From NCBI GenBank assembly GCA_030374765.1, contig JARGXX010000028.1:1017092-1081091 (forward strand): 64,000 nucleotides of DNA. The letters run 5' to 3'. Position numbers and translations under genes: made by a program. The stretch is from Agarophyton chilense (Eukaryota > Rhodophyta > Florideophyceae > Gracilariales > Gracilariaceae). Below, one piece after another: positions 9,435 to 20,005 of the stretch. Every line of letters begins with the position of its first letter. Within the stretch, counting starts at the first letter, position 1. The notes below the pieces were generated by a model that worked only from the letters and a program-made list of their open reading frames with translations, had not been told where the DNA came from and ran no database searches.

Positions 9435-11004
9435 TCACGTATTGTGACTCGTCCAAGGTTGAGGGTAACTCCGTTGTCGGGATGGAATGAACGTCGCTAT
9501 AGGCTAGCTGCACGTTATCATAATCCCTTCGAGAGGCCTGTTCGTCGATCATCGAAGCTGACGGGGTACCCGGTTGTAACATCAACTCTTTTGCGGACCT
9601 AACCCTGGAGCCAGGAGTGCGTGCGTGCAGGGCTTCACCTTCTGCACGAGCGAACTGCACTAGTTCCAAATACGTGGCTTTAGGTCTATCTTTTCGACGT
9701 CGAGCAACAAGAGTCCGGATCTCCGGGTCCAAACCATCGACAAACATGGTACAACGCTCTTCAGCCGGGTAAACATTGCCACAGCGGAGGAAGGCCTTGT
9801 TAAGGCGCGACGAATAAACGGTTTCCGACTCGCCTGGACGTCGGCGAGTGTCCCGCAGGGCGAGCATAGCCTGCTGAGTGGCGGAGTTAGTAGCATACGA
9901 CCTCAGGAGGTACTGAACTGCTTCGGGCCAGCATGTGACCCCTCCTTCGGAGGCGCGTGATGAACCTCTGACAGAGTGGTACTGGTCTTCTGCAAGCCCA
10001 CGTAAGAAGTACGGTAAGGCAATGTAGGCCTGTCCCTCGTTCATTCCAAGGATGTCAGCTTCCGCGACAAAGCGTGCGAAGAAATCCACCACCAGTATTG
10101 GGTCTTCTCCAGTAAACAACTGGTTGCGAATTGAGAGCTGCATTCGCTTAATGCAGTCCTTCACTCTTCCCGTACCACGGGCTGTACGATCCAAAGAGAA
10201 GTCCTCCAAACGGTAGTACCGGTATGATAAGAGCTTCTTAAAGAGCGAATTGGTCGGTTTCAGCTCCTTCAAACCTGTGTTCTTCCTTCCCTTCGTGCGG
10301 GCACGGATCACACCATGGGTGGCTGTTGACCGCTTAGAGCGTGTGGAACGCTCACGGCGAGCTACTTCCACCGACGAATCGGAAGAGTCGGACTCCGAGG
10401 ATGAAGAATCCGACGGTTCAGGACCCGTGTTTCTTCGCTTCCTTTGAGCCTGGCGGTTCTCTTCCTTATTTCCCTTGTGGGATACTGCAACCGGCTCGGC
10501 CGGATCATCCCCCGACATTAGGGTTTGTTCCAACGTCTCGAGACGGCTTCAGACGCGCGAAAACTTGTCCGCGACGTCCTTGACAAAGGCCGAGGGTCCA
10601 CCAAGGGACTCTAGAATCGAGTTCACATCCGCACGGAGGACACGGAGGTCCTCAGAAAAATCCTGCGTAGCAGTGTCATCCACCTTCTTGCGAAGGGAAT
10701 CAAACTCCTCTGCAAGGATGACTTGAGCTTCCCGCATGGAGCGGAGTTTCTCTTCCACAGCTGCAAAGCTGGGATGGAGGGTGACATCCCTAGCAGGGGA
10801 GAGCATCTGGGCGGCGGCAGACGCCGGTCCTGCTCCGCTTGCTGGGGGTGTCGAATCAGAGACAGGAGGTCTCGAGGTCCTTCCACCTGGCACGCCAGTC
10901 GATCCACGGGTATGAGACCGTGAACGGACCGGGATACGGGATGGTTGCCATGTTTCCGGTGCACCGGTTTGACTCCGCGTCCTCCGACGGTCTTTGGACG
11001 ACAT
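9320..11004 (-). pseudogene. gag: Gag polyprotein N-terminal and capsid region
   Basis: Gag starts at ATG 11004 (MSSKDRRRTRSQTG), 147 bases inside the PBS. An Arg/Ser/Pro-rich N-terminus is followed by a probable coiled coil (AAVEEKLRSMREAQVILAEEF). A single in-frame TGA at 10549 interrupts it; the plus copy has an Arg codon at this point. The frame then resumes: a Ser/Asp/Glu-rich patch (SDSSSSESDSSDSSVEV), basic residues, and the capsid-like region with LFTGEDPILVVDFFARF, YFLRGLAEDQY and SYATNSATQQAML. The gag frame is lost near 9320 before the zinc knuckle. It is nearly complete otherwise. Confidence 0.85.
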
Positions 11005-11150
11005 GAGATCAGAATCCGTTACACGTGAGTATCCAAACCCGATCGGCTAGTGGGGCCAAGAAACTTTCTCAAAGAGGGCAGCTGAGATCAACCTCAATTT
11101 GTGAGTCCTCTTTCCGATTAATCGTGACTGAGTGTGCCCGACTCAAACTT

Positions 11151-11166
11151 CTAAGTCGGGAGACCA
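11151..11166 (-). other. Primer-binding site of A(-)1
   Basis: Read on the minus strand, TGGTCTCCCGACTTAG lies three bases inside the 5' LTR. It would pair with the 3' end of a tRNA ending ...AAGTCGGGAGACCA. The same core is found in element C at 32382. Confidence 0.75.
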
Positions 11167-11169
11167 GTT

Positions 11170-12058
11170 CGTAGGACAACGCTTGGAGCGAAGACACCCC
11201 TAAGATGTTCGGGATCTTCCTCTCTTGAGAGACACGCCTCAGGCGGAGGAGACGCGTCCCAGCGGAGCACAGAAACAGAGCCACTCTGGAGAGGCACGAC
11301 GAAGTCGGGTGTAAGACCGAGGCCAATCCGGCGGGATATACCTAGAGTGTTTAGGTAAGCACGGCACAGTCTGGGGGGGTGACCAACCCTAGGCGGAGCG
11401 GTACCACGGCGATTGTCGGAAAAGGAGCGAGGAAACACTCGTATGAGGTGGACGAGCGGGGTGAGTGGGGCGGCCACTCACGAGAGCCAAAAAGGAGAAC
11501 AAGAGGAAAACGGGGACGAAACCCTATACAGGGGCGAGACTAAGACAAGTGTCGGCGATTAAATATGAACCCACGGTGGTGGTAGCACTCTGGTCGACAG
11601 AGGGGTGGATGAACTAACGTGCAGCGGGCGCTCACGCAGTATGCGGTGAAGACGCGCCGAAGGCGAAGAGTTCAGAGCCAAGACTCCCTCTTTGGGATCA
11701 TCCAAGAGGGTGTTTACTGGGAAGCAGTGCTCAACCTCCTAAGTAGTGTGGCGGGCGGCCCCTGACAGTGTGCGCGTGCACGAAAAATAGACACTAAATA
11801 GCGATACCGTAGCTAAATAAAGACTAAAAAATACTAAATAAGACAAACCATTAGGTAGAATCCGGGCCACGTGTGGCACGCCTCGTACTCGAGCGTCGGC
11901 ATCCGTGCAGTCCACGTGTTCCACCAGTGTGCACCTCCGGTCCTAACCGGCCGTCGGCACGCAATAGCGGTATAGCTTGTCATAGACCGAGCTAGTCCTC
12001 AAGCGAGCGAAATCTCTAAGTCCTGGGAAGAAACCCCCTTGAAGGGCATTGTCCTTCA
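11170..12058 (-). repeat. 5' LTR of A(-)1
   Basis: An 889-bp LTR aligned with 21263-22149, 31471-32357 and 39254-40071. Read on the minus strand it begins TGAAGGACAATGCCC at 12058 and ends CCTACG at 11170, with the final A changed to G. An AT-rich block around 11790-11850 (AAATAAAGACTAAAAAATA type) is the likely core promoter area. Flank GGACC follows at 12059-12063. Confidence 0.85.
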
Positions 12059-12516
12059 GGACCCTTGTTATAGGCTACCCACGGAGGAAAACCTGCGGAA
12101 ATGCTAGGAGCCATCGACCTAAGAGGGAGCGAAGGAGCGGTAGCCCCGCCACTGCGGAGAGGAGTCGAAACCAAAAGAGGATGAACGAAAGGAACCGCCG
12201 GAGCAGGTTGAAAAACCGCAGGGTTCAAGTTAGCACCTAGAAGTGGATCTGTCAAACGATCAGATGGCGCAACAGCAGAGAAGCTTGCCAGATTGGCAAC
12301 CTGACGGGTGGCCAGTTGGTACATGTCCAACTGGAACTGATTCTGGAACTCACCAAGTTGGTTCAGCGCCTTCAGGTATTGCGCATGGCGCGGCAGCAAA
12401 CCTTCAAGGAGCGTTAATGCAGCAACCACGGAGGTAGGCCCATCCCTCTGAATGTTGGTGACGCAAGACTGGCGAATTCGAGCCAGCAAACCGACCACGG
12501 CCAGAGAATCCATCAT
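12059..12516 (-). pseudogene. Antisense ORF of element C, interrupted by A(-)1
   Basis: A minus-strand ORF, open from a stop near 12663, with its first ATG at 12516 (MMDSLAVVGLLARIRQS). It holds a Leu/Gln-rich, probably helical middle (LGEFQNQFQLDMYQLATRQV) and a Pro/Ala-rich second half. It runs into the LTR of A(-)1, where it ends by chance at 12016. If the target duplication is collapsed, the frame continues from codon 12063 into 39253 and stays open for 14 more codons, to a TAA at 39209-39211. It sits between pol and the 3' LTR, opposite to pol, exactly as in family A, but shows no similarity I can see to the A antisense protein. Function unknown. Confidence 0.6.
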
Positions 12517-12941
12517 AGGTTGAGGCGGAGGACGAGCAATACCTGAAGGGTTGTCGAACCGTGGAAACGACCAGGCAAGACGGCGCGCGCAGGGACCTAG
12601 AAGGGAAATAAAGTTTGAGCAACCGGGAAAGGTGCGATACCAAATTGGTTGAACAATTGGCTATGCGGAAGCAGAATCGCAAGCAAGCAGGGCTACTACC
12701 GAAAAGGTGTCCGCGAGCGCGCTATTTACACTGCATCGCCCTCATGACAGTTCCTACCTGAATGGCTGTCGCTCAATTCGTGCGCCGACGTCGTCGCGCG
12801 CCCTCCCCAACCGATACTGGCGCCGAGTTCTGAACCTCAAGGGATCGCGCGTCGCGCACAGACACCACTCCAATGCCTGTGCCGCTGTCGCTCGCTACAA
12901 CTCTATGGTTTGAAGGAAGGGGACACGGGGCGTGTCTCACG

Positions 12942-12956
12942 GGTAGGAAGGGGGTC
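12942..12956 (+). other. Polypurine tract of element C
   Basis: GGTAGGAAGGGGGTC immediately precedes the LTR start at 12957, as expected for the plus-strand primer of a 3' LTR. Confidence 0.6.
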
Positions 12957-13590
12957 TGTCGTATAGTGACAGAAGGTCTGACCTTTGAGGTTGCCAATAT
13001 ACTACACTGACCTTGTAGGTGATGGATGCGAGGGATCATCGGCCATGCAGCTCCGGGCGAGCTACCATCTAGGTGTGGTCAGCCACGTGTAGTGTGGACA
13101 TGTACCTTCTGGTTGAGTAATTGTTAGTAGTAGTAATTGTAATTATATGTGTTTTAGTACTGTAGTTGAGTGGCCACCTGGCACTGTAGCCAGTGTTGGC
13201 GAGGTCTCTGACACTAGGTCAGAGACCGTGCCTTGCTGGCGCCTCCCGGGTGATCTGGAGAGTGCAGTCCACTGCATATAGAGAACTGCACCTCCCCCAT
13301 CCTAATCTGATAAAAAAAGGCATCACTTGGATCACGACTATACCTTTTGGTTCAACGTTTCTCAACTACCACACAGGCTTTCCCGCGCGTCGACGCCTAC
13401 CATCGTTCACCTACACGGTATAGGCTAGTTTCCTCGCCGTTTGCCCCTGCGGGTTTTCACAGTACCCTGTTACCATCGAGGTTTACTAAGTCTACCTTCT
13501 AAGGTTGAGAATCACCACGCTCCTTACGATTGAGCGTCACCACGCTCCCGAGACAAGACCGTAGCATACCCCAGAGGTGAATGTACGACA
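12957..13590 (+). repeat. 3' LTR of family C
   Basis: A 634-bp LTR with inverted ends TGTCGT and ACGACA. It is roughly 90 percent identical by eye to 20671-21257 plus 32358-32378. The following bases GGTAG do not match TATAC, the bases before the other C LTR at 20671, so the two LTRs probably do not come from one insertion. Confidence 0.8.
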
Positions 13591-14622
13591 GGTAGCGAGG
13601 CTGTACGACCTGTCGGTTCTAAGGAGCGCGAAACGGGCTCGACCTAGGAGACAGATATTGAAGATACCTGTAGGGTTTGGCAGCAATAGCCACTGAAGGG
13701 TGCAGCAGAAACGGCGGGTGTTCTGAGACCACGTTGGTAGACGATGATGCACAGTGGAAGCGGGTTCGGAAATCCATAAGAACACGTGAATTGCCTTTAT
13801 GGTCGACTGTAGAAACCAAAAGAGGCGAAAGTATTCTAAGTATAGTAGGTGTTTAACTTTACAGTAGTGACCGCGGTGCCCATGATTGCTGAAGATATAT
13901 TTCAACGGCCATCCGACCTACGGTGGCGCTTTTCGCCACAAAGCGATGGAAAGGTGCACTTAAAGTGTGTCTCGTTATCTATTTAATCCTATCCATGTAA
14001 TACTAATAAGCGAAAAGCTATACTATTCGCCAACTAAACTACTATAGTATACATCGCATGCTGGAAACTATCCAGGTTCAACACGTGGCCATATCTATTT
14101 CTTCGTGTATCTCACTATACTAAAACATCAAGAACAATTTCTTTAAAGAATCGAGCTATTAAAGAATGCTTCTAACATTTCAAAATTCAGTTTTAAAACA
14201 GCTCAGCTAAAATGGCTTGTCAACAAAGTTCTATAAGTATTGTTTTATGTCGACAAAACTGCTTAAGCAACAGAAAAGTTTTTCAATAAGGTTTATGGAA
14301 AAAGAATAAATAGTTTCATTCGATACATCGGAAACCAGTCTTCAACCATGCGATTCGTACAAATAGATCCGGAATCATTATTTGTTAGAGCTTTTAGGCA
14401 CTTATCCTTCAGAAATAATGAAACAATACTTCTAAGCTTGGTTACCTTATATCGTTGTCTGATTGCATCAACAGATGCACCACCATTCGATGTAAGAGCT
14501 ATAAGAGCCTGTGGGTTATATAAACAGTACTTTGTGGTGAGTTTCATGCTTTTTCAGACGCATATGATTTTTAATACACTCTAAAATTAGATTTGGGATA
14601 TATTCTTTAGAATACTTTTCCA
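13591..14622. other. Unassigned sequence at left edge of gene island
   Basis: The base composition becomes AT-rich here. A short inverted repeat (CGACAGGT/ACCTGTCG, 13587-13594 and 13608-13615) straddles the C LTR end. Several ORFs of 60-120 codons exist on both strands, but none shows a recognisable domain. I see no supported gene. Confidence 0.5.
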
Positions 14623-14826
14623 ATGAGAATGTTTATTGATTTTAAAAGTCTTTTTGATATAATAAAGAGAGCTTCGTCTACAGCAAGAAAATTTATACAA
14701 AATGACATTTCTGCTGCACGAGAAGCTCAAAAAAGAAATGAAATTTCAGACGTCGGATTTGTTGTGTCTGAAAACAACCCAGCTGATGGTTTCACCAAAG
14801 AGAAATCCAACCAAGTTTTTGATTAG
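14623..14826 (+). pseudogene. Ty1/Copia RNase H C-terminal remnant
   Basis: 67 codons matching the end of a Copia-type RNase H: DFKSLFDIIKRASSTARK, then ISAAREAQKRNEISDVGFV and the family signature NPADGFTK. This is a different retroelement superfamily from A and C, and only the last part of its polyprotein is left. The bases after the stop (14827-14930) could be read in another frame as a short continuation. No LTR of this element was found. Confidence 0.65.
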
Positions 14827-15197
14827 GTCTATCAAATGAATCGATGTTAGCACAAACGAAAACAGCTAGTGATTCGCGAAGAATCTTGGAAAACTTAGTT
14901 TGCAAAAAAGTGCAAATGTAGTAAATACTGTAGGGATTACAAATTTTAAAGAATTTACGTCTCTCGTTAAAAGTGCGAACTCAAGAATCGCTAATGCGGC
15001 GGTAGTTTGATATAAGATTATCTACAATCTTGCTGACGACAGAGTTATTTGTAATTATTTAACTCTAACTGTAGGTATTAACGATACAATTGTGAACAGA
15101 TAGTTTGCTTTACAACTTTCGTAGTCTACAGAAGAGTATTATAGACTGAAACGAGACACTTGCTCGTATTCCTCTTTCATCATCATTACCATCATCA
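14827..15197. other. Unassigned AT-rich sequence
   Basis: No supported gene. It may hold further decayed Copia sequence downstream of the RNase H remnant. Confidence 0.4.
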
Positions 15198-15341
15198 ATG
15201 AAAACTTTAAAGGTCTTCTTCAGCATCATCATCTACTCCACCGTCCTCTACACCGTCTACGCCGAATCCGCGGCGCCGCCGTATTCTACTGTGGCTACGC
15301 CACATCTGGCGCTCCACCATATTGTACGCCGCGTAAATTGA
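15198..15341 (+). CDS. Possible small secreted protein or first exon
   Basis: A 47-codon ORF. The N-terminus has a lysine (MKTLK), a hydrophobic core (VFFSIIIYSTVLYTVYA) and an Ala-X-Ala-like cut before ESAAPP, which is the pattern of a secretory signal peptide. The remaining 26 residues are Pro/His/Ala-rich. It is too short to judge by homology. It could be a first exon, since GTAAAT overlaps the end, or a chance ORF. No neighbour suggests a role. Confidence 0.3.
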   Translation: MKTLKVFFSIIIYSTVLYTVYAESAAPPYSTVATPHLALHHIVRRVN

Positions 15342-16133
15342 CACGTTTCAAACGCACTGCTGCGCCGTTCTCAGTTTGCGCCACAGTCTTGGCCACTCAC
15401 TTTCTTACTTGAGACCAAACTTCCTTGTGAGACTTGAAAGGTAAAGTTGTAAAATTTGCAATGGGTTATAGCTGACCCACGAGAACAACTGGTTGCTTCT
15501 GGTTGAGCGAGTGCTGCCAATGACTGGTATGGAGCTCATGCCCGAATCTCCTAGCTTCTTCAGGTACACACAAACCACTCACGTGCCATCAACTTGACCT
15601 GTACGGCTGAACAAAGCTGGGAGATGTATACTGCGCTTGCTAGCAGCGCATGAGAGCGTATCTGCTCAGCTGTAGAACAGGGCGGCTGACAGAGGTTTAA
15701 GGGTTTTAGAACACTTCGAAAATCACAATCAAGCAGAGCTAGAGACGCGCAAACGATTGGATTAGAACGAAAAACATAGAGTTGAAAAATCACGAGTTTG
15801 ATTTCTTTCAGGACATTCTCTCGACACTAGACTCTGATAAACGCGCATGAATCTCTCTTGATTATTTGTTATTGCTGAATCATGTCAAGGGTATTAGGGG
15901 AATCGACCGCATGGCCAATTAGGAGACAAGATAGACTATGCTCACAACTGGTGAGTGAGGAAAAATGGTCTCGAAATCACAAGCTTATATTCCATTGATA
16001 TTGAGTGGACCCGGACAAAGTCCTGATTTCGGCTTCTTGATTGTGTTTCTTCCGCCGTTCGTTTCTGCAGGTTTTTATGATATGAAAAGCAACCACGCTG
16101 ATTTGACTGACACCTTGGATTTCGATATGTCTT
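15342..16133. other. Intergenic sequence upstream of the methyltransferase
   Basis: No supported gene. It presumably holds the promoter of the 16134-16982 gene. ORFs of 60-80 codons here lack recognisable features. Confidence 0.4.
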
Positions 16134-16982
16134 GTGAGTCCAACGAGAGTGCTACCGGAAGATAGTGAAGCAACTAGGCTGGTTCGACGGTTTTTTTGTC
16201 GAACGAGAGGAGTTCTACCGAAAGTTATTGAACTTAAAAGCGAGAGTACAATCCCAGTCTTTCCAGCTATCTGTGCGTCGAAGCGCAGTCGAGTGTCAAG
16301 TTTTTGCACTGCTTTGTCTGACATGGCCGATACTTCAGCTCATAACCGCAGTGTCAGTGAAAGGCATAATATTTCCATTTCCGTCGTTCCGCAAGAAGAG
16401 AAGAAAGAAACGTACGATACTTGGGGCCCCAATTACGAAGCAGATATGTGGGTAGAGCCCATTCACTGTTGGAAAATTGGAGCAGAGATGATGTGGGAAA
16501 TTCTCAAAGCCAATCGCATCGCAGGACATGTTCCCGTTGTGGTGGATGCGGGGTGTGGTACTGGAGGACCTGGGGGCGTGCTTCGAAAGCTCGTGGACGA
16601 ACAGAACTTGCGTATTAGATTGCTTGGATATGATTTCAGCAAAGGCATGCTTGAACAGGCTCGAAGCAAGAACGTTTACGACGAGTTATTTGTCGGTGAT
16701 CTCTTGGGTGAAGTTCCGGTGAAGGACCAAAGTGCTGATTATGTCATGGCCATTGGGGTGTTCGTAGACGGTTCTGATCACCCTGAGGCTTTGGCCACAG
16801 TTTTGGGGCACCTCCGCAAAGACGGAATGGCGTTATTAACATTTCGCCTAAATACATATGAGAGAATGGAAAAGAAATACGAAAAGGTGTTGGAGCAGGT
16901 TGGATGCAAAATCGTCAAGAAGAAGATTGACAAATACTACGGAGCTGATAATGCTCTTTACCTGACGTTTAAGAAGTCTTAA
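16134..16982 (+). CDS. Class I SAM-dependent methyltransferase (METTL27-like)
   Basis: A 282-codon intact ORF. From Met64 (16323) the protein looks like a methyltransferase-like 27 family member: YDTWGPNYEADM, then the SAM-binding motif I VVVDAGCGTG at residues 135-144. A motif II-like GYDFSKGMLEQA and DYVMAIGVFVDGS follow, and the ending is TFKKS. It would transfer a methyl group from S-adenosylmethionine; the substrate is unknown for this family. The first 63 residues are rich in Ser, Thr and Arg. They may be an organelle-targeting extension or simply 5' UTR, with Met64 the true start. No frameshift or stop is present, which contrasts with the surrounding elements and supports a live host gene. 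No intron is visible. Confidence 0.8.
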   Translation: MSPTRVLPEDSEATRLVRRFFCRTRGVLPKVIELKSESTIPVFPAICASKRSRVSSFCTALSDMADTSAHNRSVSERHNISISVVPQEEKKETYDTWGPNYEADMWVEPIHCWKIGAEMMWEILKANRIAGHVPVVVDAGCGTGGPGGVLRKLVDEQNLRIRLLGYDFSKGMLEQARSKNVYDELFVGDLLGEVPVKDQSADYVMAIGVFVDGSDHPEALATVLGHLRKDGMALLTFRLNTYERMEKKYEKVLEQVGCKIVKKKIDKYYGADNALYLTFKKS

Positions 16983-17719
16983 AGCTTTGGGTTACACAAT
17001 TATTTTTGAAGTTCAAAGTAGGATAAGAAATGCCACTTTTAAAGACATCATGTCGAGCCCAGCAATGGGCGTTTCAAAGCACACAGTAAAGTAGTTTTAA
17101 TTTGGATCTAGAATGGCGGACCGATAGATCTACCCGGCGACTCTGGGACTCACTGAACGCTGAACGCGTAAGGTTCTACCTTGTCGTGCAGCAACTTGTG
17201 ATGGGCTTGTGCCTGCTCTGTGTCCCCTACATCTCCAAACCATAAAGATCTACAGAGCCTATGTCAGAGAAGGAAATAAGTAATGTTTCAAAAGGTTTCG
17301 AGTTTTTTCACATATTTATTCCTGCTACACTCGCTTTGCTTTTTTTCTTTTCTGCTACATTAGGCCTTCTGACTGAGGCCCGTTCTTGCAGTATCTGGTA
17401 GCGAAAATGAGAACTAAGAACGAATCTTAATCAAAAAGATCTTGCAACATAGCACACGTCCATGACGAGTGAGCACCACACGTCCGAAACCCTCCCCAAT
17501 CTCCGCATTGTCAGAGAAATGCGCGGAATTTGCCATTTTAGAAATTTTAGCAGAGTATGATAGGGCTCTTTGACAGTTACCGAGAAATACCGCACTACTA
17601 TCTCTATCTACGTAGTTCAGTTGGTCGTTGGTTAGTTTAGTTATACTACGGTTACGCGAAACTACATACTCATATTCGCGGAACAGTCTAGGACGCCACC
17701 TACACTCTACTACTGCTAC
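16983..17719. other. Intergenic sequence between convergent host genes
   Basis: This lies between the methyltransferase stop and the stop of the minus-strand zinc finger gene. It has pyrimidine-rich stretches around 17330-17360 and no supported gene. Confidence 0.5.
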
Positions 17720-18496
17720 TTACTGTGGCGTTCTAGGCGACGGGACCTGGTGTTCTCCTTCGTCTCCGTCCAACATGGCGAAAACAAGCTCGAAACGGCT
17801 ACGTCGCCACGAGCAGTATTTTCTTTGGTGCGCTCGTAAGCTGGAATATGTTTGAAATGTTTGCTCGCACCTTTTGCATTGAGACGTTATCTTGTTAGCA
17901 TTCATTGTCTGCATATGAGTTCTCAAGTATCGCTCTACCATGATCTCATTCTCGCACTGCCCACACTGACATCCTCTAGTTTGTTCCGGCAAGTGCATTC
18001 CTTGGTGTCGCAGTAAGTCGAAGAGTCCGGTCGTTGTGTATCCGCAGCGCATACAGGTTAGCACTGGCGCACTTAGGCTCTTTGTGTTTGGCTCCGCTCT
18101 ATCTTGGACCACGCCACCCCTCGCAGCCTGCAAAATACTGCTTGGGCCTGCTGCACCTTGCTCACCAGATGCACCACTGGGACCTGCCGAGGCGACCTGG
18201 TCATTTATTTTGTTCCCCGAGAGCTCCCCAGATGGGCCTGGCATCGGAGACTGTCCTTCATCGGTTTGCTGAAGCAAAGATATTTCCTCTCCCAAGCGAC
18301 GCGCACGTTTGGCGACAGGTCTTCGGGTGACTTTACGTGGGCTCGTGACAATATTCGTAGAGAGACTTTCGCTGGAGCATGAAGACGTCCAACTGGCAGT
18401 TTCCCGAGACCGCTTATTTCCAAATCGGATTTCATCCTGTTGATTTTGATTCTGTCTGTCCATCGAGAGAATAGTTTTGATGCTGTAGCTAGGCAA
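17720..18496 (-). CDS. Zinc finger protein with one C2H2 and two variant fingers
   Basis: A 258-codon intact ORF. The N-terminal 145 residues are polar and low-complexity, with a likely nuclear localisation signal (RRPVAKRARR, residues 58-67). Three fingers follow. C148-C151-H164-H168 is a canonical C2H2. C178-C181-H194 lacks a clear last ligand. C207-C210-H223-C228 is a C2HC variant. A short basic and then acidic tail follows. The likely role is nucleic-acid binding in the nucleus, possibly as a transcription factor; the target is unknown. I chose the start at 18496 as the first ATG, and MDRQN at residue 12 is an alternative. The gene is convergent with the methyltransferase. Confidence 0.65.
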   Translation of the reverse strand: MPSYSIKTILSMDRQNQNQQDEIRFGNKRSRETASWTSSCSSESLSTNIVTSPRKVTRRPVAKRARRLGEEISLLQQTDEGQSPMPGPSGELSGNKINDQVASAGPSGASGEQGAAGPSSILQAARGGVVQDRAEPNTKSLSAPVLTCMRCGYTTTGLFDLLRHQGMHLPEQTRGCQCGQCENEIMVERYLRTHMQTMNANKITSQCKRCEQTFQTYSSLRAHQRKYCSWRRSRFELVFAMLDGDEGEHQVPSPRTPQ

Positions 18497-20005
18497 AACT
18501 GTGAAAGCCGATTCTTCTTTGGGACACTTTGTTGAGCTAGGTACCGAATTCTTTATCTGTATTTATGAAGTTGAACCCAAAATCAATTCGTTGAACAGTT
18601 TGGCATTTTACATATGCTGTTTCTTGTATGAAAAGCTTTTTGTTTTGTCTGTTTCAAGTCAAAGGTGTTTTTGCAGTATCTTGTTCTCAACGCAGGTCTT
18701 ATGATCGCGGTGAAAAGATGGAAATATATTTACAAACTCGCTACACGAGCAGTAAAATTTGCTGATTTGTTATCACTTGATGTTTAAAGTATAGTCAAAG
18801 TTTTTTATGCCTGTACATCTATTGTTCGTCAATTTTTCGCAGTGTGTTCGGATTTAATCCGACTTTGTCTATTTACAATTAGAATTGTCACGAATTAAAA
18901 GCTGGCTTTTTATGTAGTGATCAGATCCAAGAGTACCACAACCAGATAAACGACTCGTAGTTTTGCTCAGACATTTTTTTCTGACCTGCTGATAAATCGT
19001 TGCATCTACGCCATGAATTGATGGGGGAGCTCAGAAAACTAATGCGTCCCAGAGAAAAACGTTCGTTACCGTTTGTTCCGTTGTACACAATTCGGGCAAT
19101 CGTCCGTCATTTCATGGGGCTGTCGTCGAAGGATGAAAACACCTTTAAACACGATGACCTATCGCAAGTCTTGGTGTTCTTCTTATCTATCCGTCCTCTC
19201 TTCCTTTTACTCGATCCAAGGCTGAGTTAATGTAACAATGCACTGTTCCCTTTCCCTAAGGCTGGTTGTTGACTCACCTTGAGCTCAAGGCGACCAAACC
19301 AGCAGCTGCAATCCATTGGGCTCTCGTGGAGGGTACGGAAAGATGCATTTGGGTACCATACAGACCTGGGTGGTGATGATTCAAAACAGGTCTTTACCAG
19401 CTACAACCTACAAGACGTAAGTTGAAGACATAAAAGAATACCAGATTTCTGAGAGAGAGAAATGGTCTGGGGGCATCTGCAGCAGAGCGGAGTTTCTTGG
19501 CGTCCATTCTATGTGTTACTGTGCGAGAGTGACTCGAGCAGAGCTGTGACGGACCAACACTCTGTCAAGAATCAGCAATGGACTTTGGTGCCCGTTCATC
19601 ACTGTCTTAGTGAACAGCTTATAATTATATGACTCTATCTCAGATTCCTAAGGTATTACTACTAGCTTTCACAATCATCCATGGGCGTTTGTGCCCGTTT
19701 GTAGTAAACAGGGGAGGAGAACGGCTGGGTTGGAGTTTGAACTCTAAATGCATGGCCCACACAAAAAGCACCCTGAGGTGATAACCGACTGACTTTGGTT
19801 GCTCACACCGTGTGGTGACCCAAGCTACACCGCTGGAGGTGCCGTCGCGACTCTTTATGACTTTTATCTGCTGGTGACGGCAACAAATGCCCTCCATGAT
19901 GCACTGACGTCTCGAATGATCATTCCCGGTTCACGACACAGTTCATCATCGTATTAGCCGATACAAAATTGTGTAACAGATTCAGTGCACTGCTAGTGCT
20001 TCAGG
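18497..20005. other. Unassigned sequence, right part of gene island
   Basis: No supported gene. ORFs such as 19000-19230 (+) and 19640-19897 (-) lack recognisable domains. The stretch contains the 5' region of the zinc finger gene. No tRNA gene was seen. Confidence 0.4.

Larger units (their letters stand above)
4034..12058 (-). mobile_element. Family A Gypsy element, copy A(-)1, lacking its 3' end
   Basis: A minus-strand family A element with 5' LTR (11170-12058), PBS, gag, protease, RT, RNase H, integrase and a chromodomain cut at J1. 4034-9183 matches 42282-47434 with few differences and one 3-bp indel near 8213. From 9184 to 12058 this is the only copy in the window that shows the minus element's gag and 5' LTR. 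Its outer flank GGACC (12059-12063) nearly matches CGACC at 39249-39253, outside the 3' LTR of A(-)2. So the two minus copies appear to derive from one insertion into a C element. Confidence 0.9.
12059..12956 (+). mobile_element. 3' internal region of a family C element
   Basis: This sequence lies between the A(-)1 LTR and an LTR of family C. A purine tract directly precedes that LTR (12942-12956), so this is the 3' internal end of a plus-strand C element. The near-match of flanks GGACC (12059) and CGACC (39249) indicates that in an intact C element it would follow 39253. The minus strand carries an antisense ORF. Confidence 0.7.

Noticed and set aside
13537-14584. ORFs of 60-122 codons left of the Copia remnant
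   Set aside because: No recognisable motif, overlapping readings on both strands, AT-rich composition.
17400-20000. tRNA or other structured RNA genes in the island
   Set aside because: No cloverleaf with plausible A and B box sequences was found by eye; only the simple hairpins are reported.
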